A stretch of DNA of 64,000 nt from Mercenaria mercenaria (lineage: Eukaryota > Mollusca > Bivalvia > Venerida > Veneridae). Below are positions 32,634 through 44,934 of this stretch, in pieces (position 1 is the first letter of the stretch; the number at the start of each line of letters is the position of its first letter). The notes beneath the pieces were generated by a model. It was not told where the DNA came from and ran no database searches. It was given only the letters and a program-made list of their open reading frames with translations. The position numbers and the translations under genes were made by a program. Location of the stretch: contig NC_069363.1 in assembly GCF_021730395.1 (NCBI RefSeq), forward strand, positions 49,405,001 through 49,469,000. The letters run 5' to 3'.

Positions 32634-34500
32634 TGTCACAAAAAAGAAATAAGGGCCCTTTTTTTTATGTAGTGTTTAAAGCAGGTTTTTGGGGTTCTTT
32701 TTGTAAATTTTTAAGTTTATGAGGTAAAAGTCAGATTTCACGCAAAGAAATAAACCCCTCATGTTTTTCTGTTTTTTATTACTTAAATTTTCCATGTAAA
32801 ATTTTATTTAATTCTGTTCAGTTAAAAAAAGAAAATTGATATTTTTTAAATTCGTAATCGGGGTTTTTATCCCCCAAACCCCCTAAATGGGCCCCCAAAT
32901 TGTCAATTTAAAATTTGGCCAATAGTTAGAATTTTCCCCGGGTATATGTGAATCCCCTTGGGGAAAATTGGGCCAAAAGTCATTGGGTCACGGCTTTAAA
33001 CCCTGAATCCCCCGAAATTTTTGTAAATTTTGGCCCGGGGAAAATTTTCCCTTTTAAAAAGACTGGGTAGAATGCCGCGCCCCACCACCTTTCGGGTTTA
33101 TAGGAAAGAAAAATTTTGTCTGAATTATTTTTTGCTAGAAATTTTTGCTCGACGGGTAAGAAATTTATTTTTTGATTTTTTTATTTATTTTTTCATTTTC
33201 GATTTTTTTTTTGGTAAATTTTTTTTCATTCCCCCCTTTTGAATTCGTAACATTTACGTTTCGGGATTTGATTTTAGCTGTTTCGGTAAAGCGGGAAAGA
33301 TTTATTAAATTTTCAGGGCTTTTTTAAATTTTTTCAAAGAGGAATCTAAAATGTTCATTTAATAAGATGTAAAATTTTTACTGAAAATTTTTTAACATGT
33401 TTTTTATAAAGTACTTTGTTTTAAAAAATTTTGGAAACATTTTTTTTAATTTTGGAAAAGCCATTACTGAAAGGGAGTTTTGGGATAAATATATTGGGAA
33501 GTTAAATACCAGGGATTAAAAATTTTATTTTAATTTTAATTGTGGCCAAGTCTATAGACATCTAAAAATGTCCCTTGTAATGGATGGCTTTAAGATATTA
33601 TATGGATTTCCAACAGGGTTTTTAAAGTTTTTATTTACATTGAATTTTGTTTTAAATTTTTAGTTTTAAAAAAATAGCTTTCAGGATCATGTTTCCTATT
33701 TTTATAAGTTTTATCCCTAACTTTTTATTCTTTTTCATACTTTAAATTTTTCTTTTTAAAAATAATTTTGTAATAATGGGGGAAAGTAAATTAAATGACG
33801 TTTTTTTTAACAGTGACGTTTGAACTTAGTAGCACATATTTTTTGTATAAGTTGCAAAGTAATTTTTTATGGGAGCCTAAGGAGGATGGGATAAACCAAA
33901 AAGGGGCAGTTTTATGCCCTAATTATTTTTTGCTTGGTGCTTTTAAATTTTATATTTTAGTTCTTTCCGCCAGACGATTTTTCCTGGGGGAGTCATAACC
34001 CGGAAGTACAATGCCCCCCAGGTTTATTTGCTTCCTTTGCCTGGGTTTTGGGTATTCCCCGCGAAGCTTTCGTCCCTTGGGGTTGTGCCGTAAACCCCAA
34101 AAAAAGTGATTTTTGGGTTTTCCTCTGAAGTCAGCTCAGGGATGCCCAATTTACCTACCCCCTAGGGAGCCCAAAACGGAATCAACGTAATTTACGGTTT
34201 TTTAAAAGGGGCTTTTATTTTGAATTTAGGGGAACATGGGGGTTTTTTTTGGCTACTTTAAAATTCACAAATTTCATTAAAGCCTGTTTAAAGTCCGATT
34301 AGAAAGGGCTATAAGAGCTTTTTTTATCTGAGATACCCGAATTTCTTTTTTTTTTTTTCTTTTAATCGTTTTTTTTTTTTCATTTTATTCATTGTTTAAA
34401 AATCAAACTTATGTAAATAATTTGTAAATTTTTGTAAAAAGGGGGGGGAATTTTTTTGATGGTTACTTCGCCGGTTGGTTTCCTGTCACAAAAACAGGGG
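32634..34500 (+). repeat. Right LTR of the Gypsy fossil
   Basis: Preceded by a run of purines (AAGGGGGGGG). It shares ordered blocks with the left LTR, such as GTAAATTTTT and GCTAGAAATTT. The right end is approximate. Confidence 0.65.
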
Positions 34501-35632
34501 TTTTCAAAAAGTTAAAATCAGGGGGAATTTTAAGTTTATTCTCGACCCGAATCGTCGAAACCCCTTTAATTTTATTCATTCGCCCAAACCCCGGAGTTTG
34601 GCGGAAAGTCTTTTTTGGGTTTAAATTTTACGATCCAAGGGGAAAGATATGTTTTGAAAAGGTCCCGACGAGGTGCTGGATTGGGGAAAAGGAACAGGCT
34701 CAATCAACCCAGGCCTGCAAACGTTTTTGTTTTTTGTGGGTTTAGCGCTGTGGGTTCCCCTTTTTTAATTTTTTTTTTCACAACCCCGCGTTGTTTTTGA
34801 CGTGGGGGGGCCCCGTTTAAAAAAGTTCCCCCTTAAATTTAATTTTGGGTGTTAAAATTTCGATTTTTCTCGGGTCGTTCAGCCACGAATTTTATGCTTT
34901 TTATTTGGGGACTGTTTGTTTTTCAGATGACAATTTGGCCCGGGTGTTGCAATGTGTGGAGCGGGCTATTCGCTGATGCTGGTATGACTCGTGGCCTAAT
35001 CCATCTGCAAATGTTACTATATTGTTTTCTATGCAAATGATTTTTTTTTCAAACAAATAGACGAAACACATTGTAACGCAACATATGAAATATAACTGAT
35101 AACTATAAAAGTTGGTTGCTGTTGTTTTGTTTTTTTTTTCAAATATTTTCTGGCAACAGTGCCATGCTTCTTGATTCTGACTTGAAAAAACGTATACGCA
35201 GTTATCTGTTGTTTTCTCCAGAATTCTTTTAGCGGGCCCAAGCCTCTCGTGTGCGTTGAATGATTTTATTGTGACTTATACCGAGGTAAATCTGGTCCCA
35301 TATTTTTTTAAGAAATCTCCCGAATAGTGTGTACTGCACATAAATCACATATAGTTTTGTTCATTATATATTGTCTAAAATGGCCTAAATACACCATTCT
35401 ACTCGTAGGGTTTTCAACATTTACTGGGGTCATCCAATACCTCCTACTAACAGGGGTCCCTTTTTACCATGCTTCTGAACTCAGAATTGTAGTCTGTGTT
35501 AAGACACAGGAGATAACTCATGCGGCTATACAAATTTTGTATCATTATTTTCTTTTTATTCTCAGAACATAGATAATCAGAGACAAGACTGATGAAGTCA
35601 GAATATATATAAAACAAGAATTACAAGAGCAC
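34501..35632. other. Stretch without a recognised gene
   Basis: The first ~400 bases share the odd homopolymer-rich look of the LTR element. From about 34950 the sequence looks normal again. No gene, RNA or named repeat was found. Confidence 0.5.
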
Positions 35633-36661
35633 CGCCTTGCGGGTGCTGACGCTCATCTGATTTTTTTTGTATAATAGAAATATTGTCCTACCCATGATTT
35701 TCTAAGTCTAAAAAGGGCCATCACTCTTGCAAAAAGCAGGATAGAGTTATGTTTCTTGATGTACAGTGTCCACTTATGATTGTGAAAAACTGTTGCAAGT
35801 TTTAAAGCAATAGCTTTGATAGTTTATCAGAAAAGTTGACTTAAACATAATATTCAACCAAGAAAATGATTTTTCTAAGTCCAAAAGGGGCAATAATTAT
35901 TGCAAAAAGCAGGATGGAGTTATGTTGCTTGCTGTACAGGGTCAGCTTATGATGGTGAACAAGAGTTGCAAGTTTTAAAGCAATAGCTTTGATAGTTTAA
36001 GAGAAAAAGTTGACCTAAACATAAAACTTAACCAAAAAATCTGATATTTTCTAAGTCCAAAAGGGGCCATAAATCTTGCAAAAAGCAGGATGGAGTTATG
36101 TTTCTTGCTATACAGGGTCAGCTTATGATGGTGAACAAGTGTTGCAAGTTTTAAAGGAATAGCTTTTATAGTTTAGGATAAAAGCTGACCTAAACATAAA
36201 ACTTAACCAAGAAAACTGATTTTCTAAGTCCAAAAGGGGCAATAATTCTTGCAAAAAGCAAGATGGAGTTATGTTTCTTGATGTACAGGGTCTGCTTATG
36301 ATGGTGAACAAGTATTCCAAGTTTCAAAGCAAAAGCTTTGATAGTTTAGGAGAAAAGTTGACCTAAACATAAAACTTAACCAAGAAATCTGATATTTTCT
36401 AAGTACAAAAGGGGCCATAAATCTTGCAAAAAGCAAGATGGAGTTATGTTTCTTGCTATACAGGGTCAGCTTATGATGGTGAACAAGTATTCCAAGTTTC
36501 AAAGCAATAGCTTTGATAGTTTAGGAGAAAAGCTGACCTAAACATAAAACTTAACCAGGCAACACCAACGCAGATGCCGACGCAGACGCCAACGCCGACG
36601 CCGACAACCGCTCAAGTGATGACAATAACTCATCATTTTTTTTCAAAAAATCAGATGAGCT
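35633..36661 (-). mobile_element. Tandem-core element, AGCTCATCTG family (H1)
   Basis: Read on the minus strand: AGCTCATCTGATTTTTTG head, imperfect hairpin with GATGAG, a GGCGTC-type hexamer microsatellite (near 36566-36600), about five units of ~174 bp, and a 3' hairpin GCACCCGCAAGGCGGTGC followed by TCTTGT. No coding region. Its 5' end touches the 3' end of the next copy. Confidence 0.85.
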
Positions 36662-37601
36662 AACAAGAGCACCGCCTTGCGGGTGCTGACGCTCATCTGA
36701 TTTTTTTTAGTGTAATAGAAATATTGTCCTACCCATGATTTTCTAAGTCTAAAAAGGGCCATCATTCTTGCAAAAAGCAGGATAGAGTTATGTTTCTTGA
36801 TGTACAGTGTCCACTTATGATGGTGAAAAACTGTTGCAAGTTTTAAAGCAATAGCTTTGATAGTTTATGAGAAAAGTTGACTTAAACATAATACTCAACC
36901 AAGAAAATGATTTTCTAAGTCCAAAAGGGGCAATAATTATTGCAAAAAGCAGGATGGAGTTATGTTGCTTGCTGTACATGGTCAGCTTATGATGGTGAAC
37001 AAGTGTTGCAAGTTTCAAAGCAATAGCTTTGATAGTTTAAGAGAAAAAGTTGACCTAAACATAAAACTTAACCAAGAAATCTGATATTTTCTAAGTCCAA
37101 AAGGGGCCATAAATCTTGCAAAAAGCAGGACGGAGTTATGTTTCTTGCTGTACAGGGTCAACTTATGATGGTGAACAAGTGTTGCAAGTTTTAAAGCAAT
37201 AGCTTTGATAGTTTAGGATTAAAGCTGACCTAAACATAAAACTTAACCAAGAAAACTGATTTTCTAAGTCCAAAAGGGGCAATAAATCTTGCAAAAAGCA
37301 AGATGGAGTTATGTTTCTTGATGTACAGGGTCAGCTTATGATGGTGAACAAGTATTCCAAGTTTCAAAGCAATAGCTTTGATAGTTTAGGAGAAAAGTTG
37401 ACCTAAACATAAAACTTAACCAAGAAATCTGATATTTTCTAAGTACAAAAGGGGCCATAAATCTTGCAAAAAGCAAGTTGGAGTTATGTTTCTTGCTATA
37501 CAGGGTCAGCTTATGATGGTGAACAAGTATTCCAAGTTTCAAAGCAATAGCTTTGATAGTGTAGGAGAAAAGCTGACCTAAACATAAAACTTAACCAGGC
37601 A

Positions 37602-37639
<38 letters not shown>

Positions 37640-37695
37640 AACCGCTCAAGTGATGACAATAACTCATCATTTTTTTTCAAAAAATCAGATGAGCT
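36662..37695 (-). mobile_element. Tandem-core element, AGCTCATCTG family (H2)
   Basis: Nearly identical to H1 in unit order and sequence, with a longer GCCGAC microsatellite (about 37602-37640). H1 and H2 are joined head to tail with no spacer. Confidence 0.85.
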
Positions 37696-38379
37696 AAAAA
37701 TGATTTTTTTTCTAAAAAAAAGAAGATTATCTAGTCGGTAGCCAGACTATCAGAACTGCTGCAGGACCATTTATTCAGATTCAGACGCTGCAGAATAGTG
37801 ATGACAAATATTCAAGTTTCCTTGTTATTCACTGACTGTGGTCACCATGTAATATTCACAATTGTCTGTTTGTTATTTCATATCATGCTGTTAACTCTTT
37901 ACTGATTTATTCATGATTTATGTGAATCTGTAAAATGAGGTCTCTAGAAATAAAATATAAATTACAAAAAAAAAATGTTCCAAGTTTCCTGTTGATACAA
38001 GAAACAGTTAGATCTATCTGTTCGTGTAGAAAAGTATACTGAATACATCGTTGTCAATGCCGCCCAGTGATAGTCGGAAATCGACGGTTGGGTGAAAGAT
38101 GTAGATGTAGATGCCACATGACATTAGCGTCATACGAACAAATAGCATTCATCGTGATATGAATGCAAACACAAACTAAATGTTTAACATCAAGTATGTG
38201 TACACGTGTAATTATCAGTGACACCTATGCCTACATTATTTAAAAAAAGAAGAACACTTCCTTCCAGAAAAGTAGACTCTGTCAAAAAAACTAGATCTAT
38301 GTTAATGCATGCCCTAAAACCTATTTGCATATTGTCACGGTGTATGCAACTGTGTATATTTCAGGTAGATATGCCCCCA
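37696..38379. other. Stretch without a recognised gene
   Basis: No gene, repeat family or RNA was recognised. Confidence 0.5.
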
Positions 38380-38419
38380 AAGGGCAACGGCATATAATCC
38401 GTGATAATCGTTCACCTCG

Positions 38420-38560
38420 CTCACCAGGCAAGCAGGTCACGTGACATTATACACTTCTTTCGCGGGTTGCCCGCCATTTTAGGAAAGTGTTGGAAAAGAA
38501 AGAACACGTTTATATAAGAAGATAATACAGACCGGCATTGAGAAGAAAGTTAATATCTAG
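38420..38560 (+). promoter_or_regulatory. Possible promoter and non-coding first exon
   Basis: A short GC-richer island contains GTCACGTGAC (E-box palindrome) and GCCATTTTAG (YY1-like), then a purine-rich stretch ending in ATCTAG/GTAAAT, a donor-like site near 38560. No matching downstream coding exon was found, so this is only a suggestion. Confidence 0.2.
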
Positions 38561-38670
38561 GTAAATATATAGGATTATCTCTATATATCTCATTTTCGAT
38601 TGTCACAATGTTTTTCTTTAGTCTGTTTTTTTTTCTTGACACATTGCTGTAAACAACAGGTCTAGGACAC

Positions 38671-38745
38671 AGGGGTTTGGCTCATGCCTAGGTCCAGGCC
38701 CTACCCTATAAGAAAAACATGGACCTAGGCATGAGCCGAACCCCT
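38671..38745 (+). repeat. Near-perfect 26-bp stem hairpin
   Basis: Arms at 38671-38696 and 38720-38745 are inverted copies with one difference, which would be a U-G wobble in a plus-strand RNA. The loop is 23 nt. It may be a tiny foldback element or a small-RNA-type hairpin. Confidence 0.6.
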
Positions 38746-39282
38746 ATGGTAGGCATTTCAGTGACTTTAAGATAAAAACTTTTTATTTCAAAAATGATGA
38801 AGATGTGTTCTTTAACATATCTTTCATAATAATACAGTATTTTACCATATAAATTGTTTTACAAAAAACTAGATCTACAGCACTTTCAACTTTTGCCTCC
38901 CATATTTTGTTGGTCACTATTTTTCATAAAAAATGGTGTAACTAATTAATTTCAACGACAAATATTTTAATTCTTGTATTTTTCCTCTAATTATATGTTT
39001 AGGTTTTAAGCATGATATGGTTTATCATTCCAAGAGTTAGCAGTTTCTCAGAAATTTTCATAAAGATGAAGAAGGAATTATTGGAAGTGGCCACATTTTT
39101 CGAATTTTTATCTTATTTTGGATAAAAAGAATTTCTGCAAAGTTGTATCACCAAATTCAGAATATTATTAAGATTAATAAACAGTGTTTTGGATGACTTT
39201 ATTGATTCCTGACTAAGCTAAAGACACTTTCCACTTTAAAAAGCTTGGTTTACAATACGGGTCAAGGTCATTGAAATACCTA

Positions 39283-40110
39283 CCTATGGTCCAGGAAAGA
39301 GGTATATTTACAGATTATCATTATGTATAACTTTACAGATTTTTCCATCTATAAATTTACAGATCAAGTGTTTGAAAACTGCTAAAATTATATTATGATA
39401 TGTGCATAAATAAAGGTCAACTGTAACTTTCAGTCATTTCTGTTGACTTCGATTTTTCTGAAAATGTCAAAAACTTAAACAGGTCTAGGAAAGTGGAATA
39501 TTTATAGATTATCTGTAATTTACAGATATTTATCTATAAATTTACAGATTTTTCAGTCTGTAAATTTACAGATTGTGTGTATGAAAACTGATGAAATTAC
39601 ATTTATCCTCAAAACCGCAGCTTGGAATTAATTGGTTTATTTACAGCATGCATTTGTGGGTTTCAGCCATTTTTGTTGACTCTGAGTTTTTGGCATTTTA
39701 AGAAAAATCAAAGTCAACAAATGACTGAAAGTTACAACTGACCTTTATTTATACATACCGTAAGTAAATCAATTGATTTCAAGCTGCGATTTTGTGTCTA
39801 AATATAATTTTAGCAGTTTTCAAACACTTGATCTGTAAATTTATAGATTATCTGTAAATTTACAGATAATCTGTAAATACCCCATTTTCCTAGACCTGTT
39901 AAAAGTCAACAAAAATGGCTGAAACTCACAAATGACATTAATTTATGCATACCGTAAAATTATCAAATTAATTTCAAGCTGCAGTTTTGAGAATAAAATT
40001 TTTAATGTAATTCCATCAGTCTTCATTCACACAGTCTGTAAATTTATAGATCGAAATATCTGTAAATTTATAGATAATCTGTAAATATATACCACTTTCC
40101 TAGACCTGAA
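39283..40110. repeat. Four-unit palindrome of ~210-bp units
   Basis: Two forward units (about 39283-39480 and 39484-39700) are followed by two inverted ones (about 39700-39900 and 39900-40110), so the whole block folds around 39700. Each unit runs from a GGTCTAGGAAA-like end through ATCTGTAAATTTACAGAT palindromes to a TTTCAGTCATTTTTGTTGAC-like stretch. No coding region; probably a foldback element. Confidence 0.75.
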
Positions 40111-41080
40111 CAATACACAGGATGGACAATTCGAGCACATTTGAAGTGTGTCAACACTATTTATTGATATTTTTGTGCATTTAAATTGCATTGGACCTAG
40201 TACTCCAAAAAAAGGTGCAAAACCTAACATCTTATAGCCCTAAATGTAAAACATGTACATACATAAGCTGTTGTGCAGGAAAAGAGAAATATTAGTAGGG
40301 TTAAAAACAGGATAAAAGCAAATATATTATAGTTATCTGTTTTGTTTAGTAACTCTATGATAATAATTCACTTTATCTATTTCAAGTAAATCTAGTATAG
40401 GTTAGAGATGATTTAAGATCTAATGAACTAAAGGACTTCGGACACTATCATATGCTTCTAGCCTACATTTTAAATGCAAATTTCTCCTTAAGTATTTAAA
40501 TAATACCCAAATCGTTTCGAGTTAATGATAAACCAATGTATTAGTTAATTTATTACAGCAGAAACTGATTTGTATCTGTTCCTATCAAGATGTTTTTCTT
40601 ATTTTATCTGGGCCAGGATATATTTTCCTGAAAAAATAAAATGTTTAATTTCCGTAAAAATATAATGTCATCACTTTACCGAAGTTTTAAATATTTGAAT
40701 TCCAGTCGAAAAAAGTGACACAATCTGTTTATTTAAGGAAAAAATAACATTTTAAGATTAAAATCGTGTAAATAAATAAAAAAAAAGAACTATATTTTTG
40801 CAAATAACCTGTACTTGATTTATCTATACACTATTCGTAATGTAAAGTTATTGACGCATTACATGTGTGAATAGGTATACATGTATAAGTGACCGGTCAG
40901 TTTTATTACAGTGGTTCAGGTAGTTATTTAAGTACATGTATATGTCTGTATAGCTCTGTTTTAAGTGATGGCAGATATTTGTGGGATGTATAACATTAAT
41001 ACTAAGAAAAGGCAGTAATCTTATCAAGGCCGTAGGGTGGGTTCTTGCTTGAGATAAGTACCAGTGGCATACATAATATT
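40111..41080. other. AT-rich stretch without a recognised gene
   Basis: Open frames at 40027-40230 and 40848-41147 show no family resemblance, and the latter runs into a MITE. Confidence 0.5.
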
Positions 41081-41317
41081 TGAGCCGCGCCATGAGAAAA
41101 CCAACATAGTGCAATTGCGACCAGCTTGGATCCTGACCAGCCTGCACATCTGCGTAGTCTAGTCAGGATCCATGCTGTTCGCTAACGGTTTGTCTTATTC
41201 CAATAGGCTTTGAAAGCGAACAGCATGGATCCTGACCAGACTGCGCAGATGCTCAGGCTGGTCTGGATCCAGGCTGGTCGCAAAGCCACTATGTTGGTTT
41301 TCTCATAGCACGGCTCA
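41081..41317. mobile_element. Foldback MITE with TGAGCCGC termini, copy 2
   Basis: Same family as 9436-9668: TGAGCCGCGCCATGAG at the left, with the inverted form at the right, and internal GGATCCATGCTG blocks in both directions. Confidence 0.85.
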
Positions 41318-42874
41318 TTTTAAACATGTAATAAAAATGTATCCGAAATGACAGTTCTTTCTGAGGCTTGCCTAAGGAAGCTGGATCGGAAAAAGTTAAA
41401 TCAGGTTAAGTCTGACAACAACCCATCTATAGATAATGTTGTCTATTCAGGGCTGAAGTTGTGGGCAAAACATATTCGAAATGTGTCATTTGTAGGGCTA
41501 AAGTAGAAGCAGGTCGCTGCATAAAAATTCCACCTGAAACTCGGCTGGACCGTTTAGTATGTTTCCGCGTCTAGCCATATTTGTATATGCCATCTGCATG
41601 GAAGGCGACTTGACACATCACTTTCGTGGCATCAGACTGAATGTGAAACCATCACTGATATGACCTGCCAAGAAGCTGCTGTCCTTGACCTATGCATCAC
41701 AGGCATATCAATGCCAAGCTTTATTTCTGTTGAATAGACTATAGTCAGGATCAGATTAACTGCTGTACACATATTGCCCCTTTTTTGTTGTGTTAAGGCC
41801 TAGTCCGCCGCAAAGAACAATCTTCAATTCAGTTTTCACTGAAGGAAGAACATGAAGTAATGAATGCGTGTCACATGTAGTATGTGTCTAAAAGAAATAG
41901 ATATAAATGTACAGAAAAAGATGAAGAAATAAAGAAATGAAAAATATATATTAAAAAAAACAACAAAAAAATAATAAAAACAAAATGGAAAACAAATTAC
42001 ATCCTCATTGCTAGTGGCGTGCGCGTCGCAAGGAGGGCATGCAGAAGATTACCTGGTGTGTTGCTAGTATTTTACAGAACACATTTGCCAATCTGCTACA
42101 ACCAAGAACCAGGATAAACCAATGAAAATTTAACCCAACAAATAATAATGAATTAACAGTATTTGCTTCTCTCACTACTCTACATGTATAAAATGCCTAT
42201 ATGTGCCCATTCAAACATTTGTATAGTATTTTAGTTACAAACAAATGTAAAAATATCTGACCATCAAATTATAAAAATGAATATAAAAAGTATTGGTTAC
42301 TTTACATTTGGGAACACCCTGTAGTTATATTTTTTGTTTAAAAGTACTGCTCCACCCCTTGCATCAACACAACAGTCACAGAAAATGTGTATAATAAATA
42401 TCTACATATGCTGGCCAAATATGGTTTTGATGCGGGGGGTGGGGGGGGGGGGGGGGACAATGTTCTTTAAAGCAAAATAGCTTTTATATGTATATAACAG
42501 GGTACGTAATTCTATTTAGAGCAAAATTACCATTTTATGAAACAAATATTGAAAAATTTGACTTTAAAAAAATAATCTCAAATATGTATTTTGATGGTAT
42601 ATGTAATTAAATACTTACTTCTTAGTGGTTTATTTTTCACTCTTGGAGTAGGCAAATTCATATAGAAAGTGTCCGAAGTCCTTTATTAAAAGAAATAAGA
42701 GTTTGCGATAATGGAATGCAGTTAAGCGAATGCAGTAACTTTAGTCATTGGTAGGTCACTAAATGATCTGACTGACTCAAGGCTTGGAACATTTCCCGAT
42801 CATGGTAAATTACCTTGTTTGGTATAAAACCCCAATCAGGGTAAAACAAAAACAATAGAAAAGTATAATTTTTT
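41318..42874. other. Stretch without a recognised gene; contains a long poly-G run
   Basis: A short patch around 41440-41760 has higher coding-like composition, but frames are broken and no family was recognised. A G run broken by a single T covers 42434-42456. Confidence 0.45.
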
Positions 42875-43901
42875 AGCTCATCTGATTTTTTGAAAAAAAA
42901 TGATGAGTTATTGTCATCACTTGATCGGTGTCCGCAACAGTGCCTGCGTCGGCATTGCTTGGTTAAGTTTTATGTTTAGGTCAGCTTTTCTCCTAATCTA
43001 TCAAAGCTATTGCTTTGAAACTTGCAACACTTGTTCACCATCATAAGCTGACCCTGTACAGCAAGAAACATAACTCCATCCTGCTTTTTGCAAGATTTAT
43101 GGCCCCTTTTGTACTTAGAAAATATAAGATTTCTTGGTTAAGTTTTATGTTTAGGTCAACTTTTCTCCTAAACTATCAAAGCTATTGCTTTGAAACTTGC
43201 AACTCTTGTTCACCATTATAAGCTGACCCTGTACATCAAGAAACATAACTCCATCCTGCTTTTTGCAAGAATTATTGCCCCTTTTGGACTTAGAAAATCA
43301 GTTTTCTTGGTTAAGTTTTATGTTTAGGTCAGCTTTTCTCCTAAACTATCAAAGCTATTTCTTTAAAACTTGCAACACTTGTTCACCATCATAAGCTGAC
43401 CCTGTACACCAAGAAACATAACTCCATCCTGCTTTTTGCAAGATTTATGGCCCCTTTTGGACTTAGAAAATATCAGATTCCTTGGTTAAGTTTTATGTTT
43501 AGGTCAACTTCTTCTCTTAAACTATCAAAGATATTGCTTTGAAACTTGCAACACTTGTTCACCATCATAAGCTGTCCCTGTACAGCAAGAAACATGAGTC
43601 CAGACTCCATCCTGTTTTTTGCAATAATTATTGCCCCTTTTGGACTTAGAAAATCAGTTTTCTTGGTTGAGTATTATGTTTAAGTCAGCTTTTCACATAA
43701 ACTATCAAAGCTTTTGCTTTAAAACTTGCAACAGTTTTTCACCATCATAAGCGGACACTGTACATCAAGAAACATAACTCTATCCTGCTTTTTGCAAGAA
43801 TGATGGCCCTTTTTAGACTTAGAAAGTCATGGGTAGGACAATATTTCTATTATACAAAAAAATCAGGTGAGCGTCAGCACCCACAAGGCGGTGCTCTTGT
43901 T
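42875..43901 (+). mobile_element. Tandem-core element, AGCTCATCTG family (H3)
   Basis: Same family as H1/H2 but on the plus strand. Units start at GGTTAAGTTTTATG (42961, 43136, 43309, 43484), i.e. steps of 175, 173 and 175 bp. It ends with the hairpin around CCCACAAGGCGGTG then CTCTTGTT. The first microsatellite is reduced. Confidence 0.85.
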
Positions 43902-44934
43902 GGATATTTATTATTGCTTAAGTGCTATTATAAATATTTTTACTACAGCTATACTGGTTTGGACCATTTTCCGGACAGGACCAGTTTCCGGACACATGTA
44001 ATATCCGCTTTATTTCGTTGTTTTTCATGTAATTGTTTTATCTAGATCATTTAGATGTTTGTTCTTCATGTCTACAACAAACCACTACTTTATAAGGCTG
44101 TATAATGTTTGGGTTTTTGATGATAACTCACCTGCGTTTACAAAACAACTTTCTGTCTTAACGGGGCATGAAGATAGCTTTGCCCATGCGCAGTAGTTCA
44201 CACTTGCCGAGGTATCAAGTGGGGAAGAAATAATCAAACTACATAATGATTGTCTGCTGATAACATGTTTTACTTTTAATTTCACGCTATAAGTTACGTA
44301 AGATGCAGCGCTGTCAATTTTTGCACTAATTTTATTCTATATCTATTGGAATTATCAAGAATTCGTATAAGATGAAATTCAAGTTTTTTATAGTCAGCCT
44401 CGGTTTGCTTTCGTAGCTGCTATTGAATGTCAGGTTATGTATCATGTGCAATTTTGAAGAGATGAATGATAAAGAAATGTGTAGAAATAGTATAATTACT
44501 TATTTTGATATCAAATTAACAACAAAACACCGTCAAAATATTTGTCCGGATACTGGTTTACCTGACGGGGAAAAATAACTTATTTTAGTGACCCCATTTG
44601 AGGCCCCATGGAACCCATATTTTATGTCACAACGCGATGCTGATTACAACATCGGATGTGGAAGGAGCTGAAGTTTGTGCAATGTGGGCTTCATTTATGT
44701 CAATTTTTTTTTTTTAGGGAATAATGGAGCCGAAATATGAAAATGTGTCCGGTTTTGCATTTGTTAAAAATTGTTGAAAATCTGAAATATTATAAGTACA
44801 ACAAAAACTCATATTGTTAACTGTTTAAATGTTATGAGGATATGAGCATTGGCAGTTTCATAACCTTTGCTAAATATCTAAAATGGACTGGTCCATCATT
44901 CAAGTTGTGCAGTACCACTTATTGTACCCCCCGA
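43902..44934. other. Stretch without a recognised gene
   Basis: GTTTCCGGACAC and related CCGGA words recur (43970-44000, 44545, 44750), but no element ends or coding frames were found. Confidence 0.45.

Larger units (their letters stand above)
25622..34500 (+). mobile_element. Ty3/Gypsy-type LTR retrotransposon fossil
   Basis: Two direct repeats of about 1.8 kb flank about 5.2 kb. The parts visible are: a left LTR starting TGTCAC; a primer-binding-like TGGTGTCGAAGTGGG right after it, resembling the complement of a tRNA-Leu 3' end; an integrase-like TDCGSQFTS near 30950; and a G-rich polypurine tract just before the right LTR. The element is badly broken, with many breaks throughout and no usable open frame. 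The LTRs differ heavily, which suggests an old insertion, but the odd base composition of this region makes age unsafe. It lies inside a LINE fragment. All open frames listed across it are chance frames. Confidence 0.75.

Noticed and set aside
26492-34800. Many open frames of 60-90 codons.
   Set aside because: They are chance frames in the broken LTR element, with low-complexity residues.
36123-37542. Frames such as MKLGILVHHHKLTLYSKKHN as small proteins.
   Set aside because: They recur with each unit of the AGCTCATCTG elements and have no start or regulatory context.
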